Positions 33,818-35,091 of a stretch of 35,091 bases of DNA are shown here, piece after piece. The stretch lies in contig JASJCL010000075.1 of NCBI GenBank assembly GCA_030066015.1, positions 1-35,091 on the forward strand, in the 5' to 3' direction. The translations under genes were made by a program, and so were the position numbers. Each line of letters begins with the position of its first letter. The stretch's first letter is position 1. Below the pieces are notes generated by a model that was given only the letters and a program-made list of their open reading frames with translations, was not told the DNA's origin and did not search any database. Origin of the DNA: Desulfosarcinaceae bacterium (GTDB lineage: Bacteria > Desulfobacterota > Desulfobacteria > Desulfobacterales > Desulfosarcinaceae).

Positions 33818-34204
33818 ATGCGAACACATCGAAATCCAGCCGGTGTTCATCCGCCGCTGGCCGCCTACAGCCATCAGATCGAACTGGATGCGACCGAACG
33901 GCTTTTGATACTCTCCGGTCAGATCGGAATGCGGCCAGACGGTTCCGTACCAGATGATCCGCTTGAACAGATGCGTATCGCCCTTGACAATGTCCGGCGA
34001 AATCTTGAGGCGGCCCATATGGGGGTCGCCGATATCGTAAAGGTGACCATCTACCTCACCCAATCGGTGGACGCTGATCAACGGCGGGCTCTTCTGCAGA
34101 CATTCTTCGGCGCCAGTCAACCCTGCATGACGCTGCTGTACGTCACCGCCTTGGCAGCTTCAACGCTGAAGGTTGAGATCGATGTGATGGCATCGACGCA
34201 GTAG
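33818..34204 (+). CDS. RidA/YjgF family protein lacking the canonical Arg
   Basis: The 128-residue protein has the RidA (YjgF/YER057c/UK114) fold pattern: NPAGVHPPLAAYSHQIELD, LLILSGQIGMRPDG, DNVRRNLEAAHMGVADIVK, and a closing KVEIDVMAS. RidA deaminates reactive enamine/imine intermediates with an Arg in the P-x-R motif. Here that place reads SQPCMTLLYV, with Met where Arg is expected, so archetypal imine deaminase activity is doubtful. It may belong to another Rid subgroup. The start at 33818 rests on family alignment; no good ribosome binding site is visible. Confidence 0.78.
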   Translation: MRTHRNPAGVHPPLAAYSHQIELDATERLLILSGQIGMRPDGSVPDDPLEQMRIALDNVRRNLEAAHMGVADIVKVTIYLTQSVDADQRRALLQTFFGASQPCMTLLYVTALAASTLKVEIDVMASTQ

Positions 34205-34477
34205 GCGCGGCGGATGCGGTTCCAGGTGTGGCGGCAGGCGCCGCAGTTCGGCGGATCGCTATATGCCGGCCGTCACCGATGGGTGCATCCTGGCCGCTGT
34301 CGCTGCGCCGCATGGCGATTTCGACCCCGGGGCGACCATTGAACCATTGTCACCCTTTGGTGAACCAGGATATCGCTGCGCACGGATCGCGCCAAATCTT
34401 CCAATGGCGTGAGAATACGGTTGGTCCAGCATCGGCGCTGCGCCGTCGCCACCACCGGTCACCTTAAGGTAGGGTAA
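34205..34477. other. Intergenic region before the acetyltransferase
   Basis: No gene, terminator or promoter could be supported in this 273-base stretch. A short TCACC/GGTGA hairpin is present near 34350. An AAGG-type ribosome binding sequence lies at its 3' end. Confidence 0.35.
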
Positions 34478-34957
34478 ATGGGTATACCGCCGCCGATTGA
34501 CATCCAGATCCGCCATCTCACCCCAGCGGACACCGACCTCCTGCGGGCCCTGTTGCAGGTGTTTGGGGACGCTTTCGACGAGACAGATACCTATAGTCGC
34601 CGCCAGCCCGCGTCAACCTATCTGCGCGACCTGCTGCATCGGAAGATTTTCATCGCCCTTGTCGCCCTGAAGCAGGGCGCGGTCGTGGGCGGGCTCGCGG
34701 CCTATGAACTGCCGAAATTCGAGCAGGCGCGCAGCGAAATCTACATTTATGACCTGGCTGTCTCCGCCGCTCACCGGCGGGAGGGTATCGCGACGGCCCT
34801 TATCCAGACGCTTCGCCGCATGGGCGCCAAACGCCAGGCGCATGTCATTTTCGTCCAAGCGGACACCACGGATGCACCTGCCATCGCTCTATACACCAAG
34901 CTTGGTGTGCGTGAAGCGGTGTATCACTTCGATATCCCCGTGCCGCGTTCTGGGTAA
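34478..34957 (+). CDS. GNAT acetyltransferase resembling AAC(3)-I aminoglycoside N-acetyltransferase
   Basis: The 159-residue GNAT protein has the acetyl-CoA site [13 protein letters not shown] at about 96-108. The preceding block [19 protein letters not shown] is nearly identical, from memory, to the integron-borne gentamicin acetyltransferase AAC(3)-I; the [26 protein letters not shown] and YHFDIP segments also match in pattern. AAC(3)-I transfers acetyl from acetyl-CoA to the 3-amino group of gentamicin-type drugs. Here the gene lies in a chromosomal setting with no attC site, integrase or insertion sequence in view. It may be an environmental relative with another amine substrate; resistance is not shown. 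Confidence 0.83.
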   Translation: MGIPPPIDIQIRHLTPADTDLLRALLQVFGDAFDETDTYSRRQPASTYLRDLLHRKIFIALVALKQGAVVGGLAAYELPKFEQARSEIYIYDLAVSAAHRREGIATALIQTLRRMGAKRQAHVIFVQADTTDAPAIALYTKLGVREAVYHFDIPVPRSG

Positions 34958-35091
34958 CGCCAGGGTCGTCGGCTGGTGATCTTTGTATATATCCGCCGAT
35001 CCACGCTTGACAGATGACGGCGCGCCGCAGCGGTGCCATTCGTTACTCTGTTCGAGCGGCAGCGCGGCGCAGCCGACCCTGTTGGTTCGCA

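Noticed and set aside
33253-33819. Minus-strand 188-codon frame opposite riboswitch 3
   Set aside because: It runs through a riboswitch and terminator read on the plus strand and shows no protein family features.
35008-35013. TTGACA hexamer near the window end
   Set aside because: No acceptable -10 hexamer lies 16-18 bases downstream, and no gene is visible before the window ends.
34958-35091. Possible attC recombination site after the AAC(3)-I-like gene
   Set aside because: No paired RYYYAAC/GTTRRRY core sites with an imperfect palindrome could be identified.

Overview
The window reads as a GC-rich chromosomal segment of an anaerobic Gram-negative bacterium, most likely a sulfate-reducing or related member of the Desulfobacterota. 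This is inferred from gene content: late cobamide synthesis with a CbiR-type remodelling enzyme, an AcsE-like pterin-binding protein, and an exported nickel superoxide dismutase next to a Ni/Co ECF importer. No rRNA, tRNA, CRISPR array, insertion sequence or prophage was seen.

Positions 1-15250 carry mostly housekeeping genes. They are a partial NRDE protein, an acetyl-CoA acetyltransferase, a 54-residue membrane protein, an AI-2E/PerM-type permease, gyrA, gpsA with a coupled cysteine-motif protein, pgk, a TVP38/DedA-like membrane protein, and an unrecognised 353-residue protein. A lipase-like hydrolase translationally coupled to a PilZ protein, a small anchored protein, a YhbY RNA-binding protein, a class A penicillin-binding protein and a His-rich small protein follow.

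Positions 15326-27384 form a long minus-strand cluster. It begins at a sigma70-like promoter and a cobalamin riboswitch with an intrinsic terminator. A GATE-domain membrane protein comes next, then cobO, cbiP/cobQ, cobU, cobS, cobD, cbiB and cbiR, followed by rfbC, rfbD, a U32-family protein and a pterin-binding protein. Most junctions are ATGA or GTGA overlaps. The genes provide corrinoid adenosylation, amidation, aminopropanol attachment, nucleotide-loop assembly and cobamide remodelling. No corrin-ring synthesis genes are in the window, so salvage or synthesis elsewhere is implied.

Positions 27862-31500 are a metal region. An exported Ni-SOD on the plus strand faces a minus-strand Ni/Co importer operon made of cbiM, a NikL-like gene, cbiQ and cbiO. 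CbiO carries four 14-residue tandem repeats at its N-terminus and a His-rich C-terminal tail. The leader of cbiM can form mutually exclusive hairpins ending in an intrinsic terminator. It looks like an attenuator or riboswitch of a class I do not recognise.

Positions 31700-35091 hold a promoter, a second cobalamin riboswitch and cobT. A third cobalamin-type aptamer follows, with a terminator, a good ribosome binding site and a start codon, but only a five-codon frame, so its target gene appears to be lost. A RidA-family protein and an AAC(3)-I-like acetyltransferase complete the window. The best leads are the cbiM leader, the orphan third riboswitch, the cbiO repeat block and the Ni-SOD/importer pairing.
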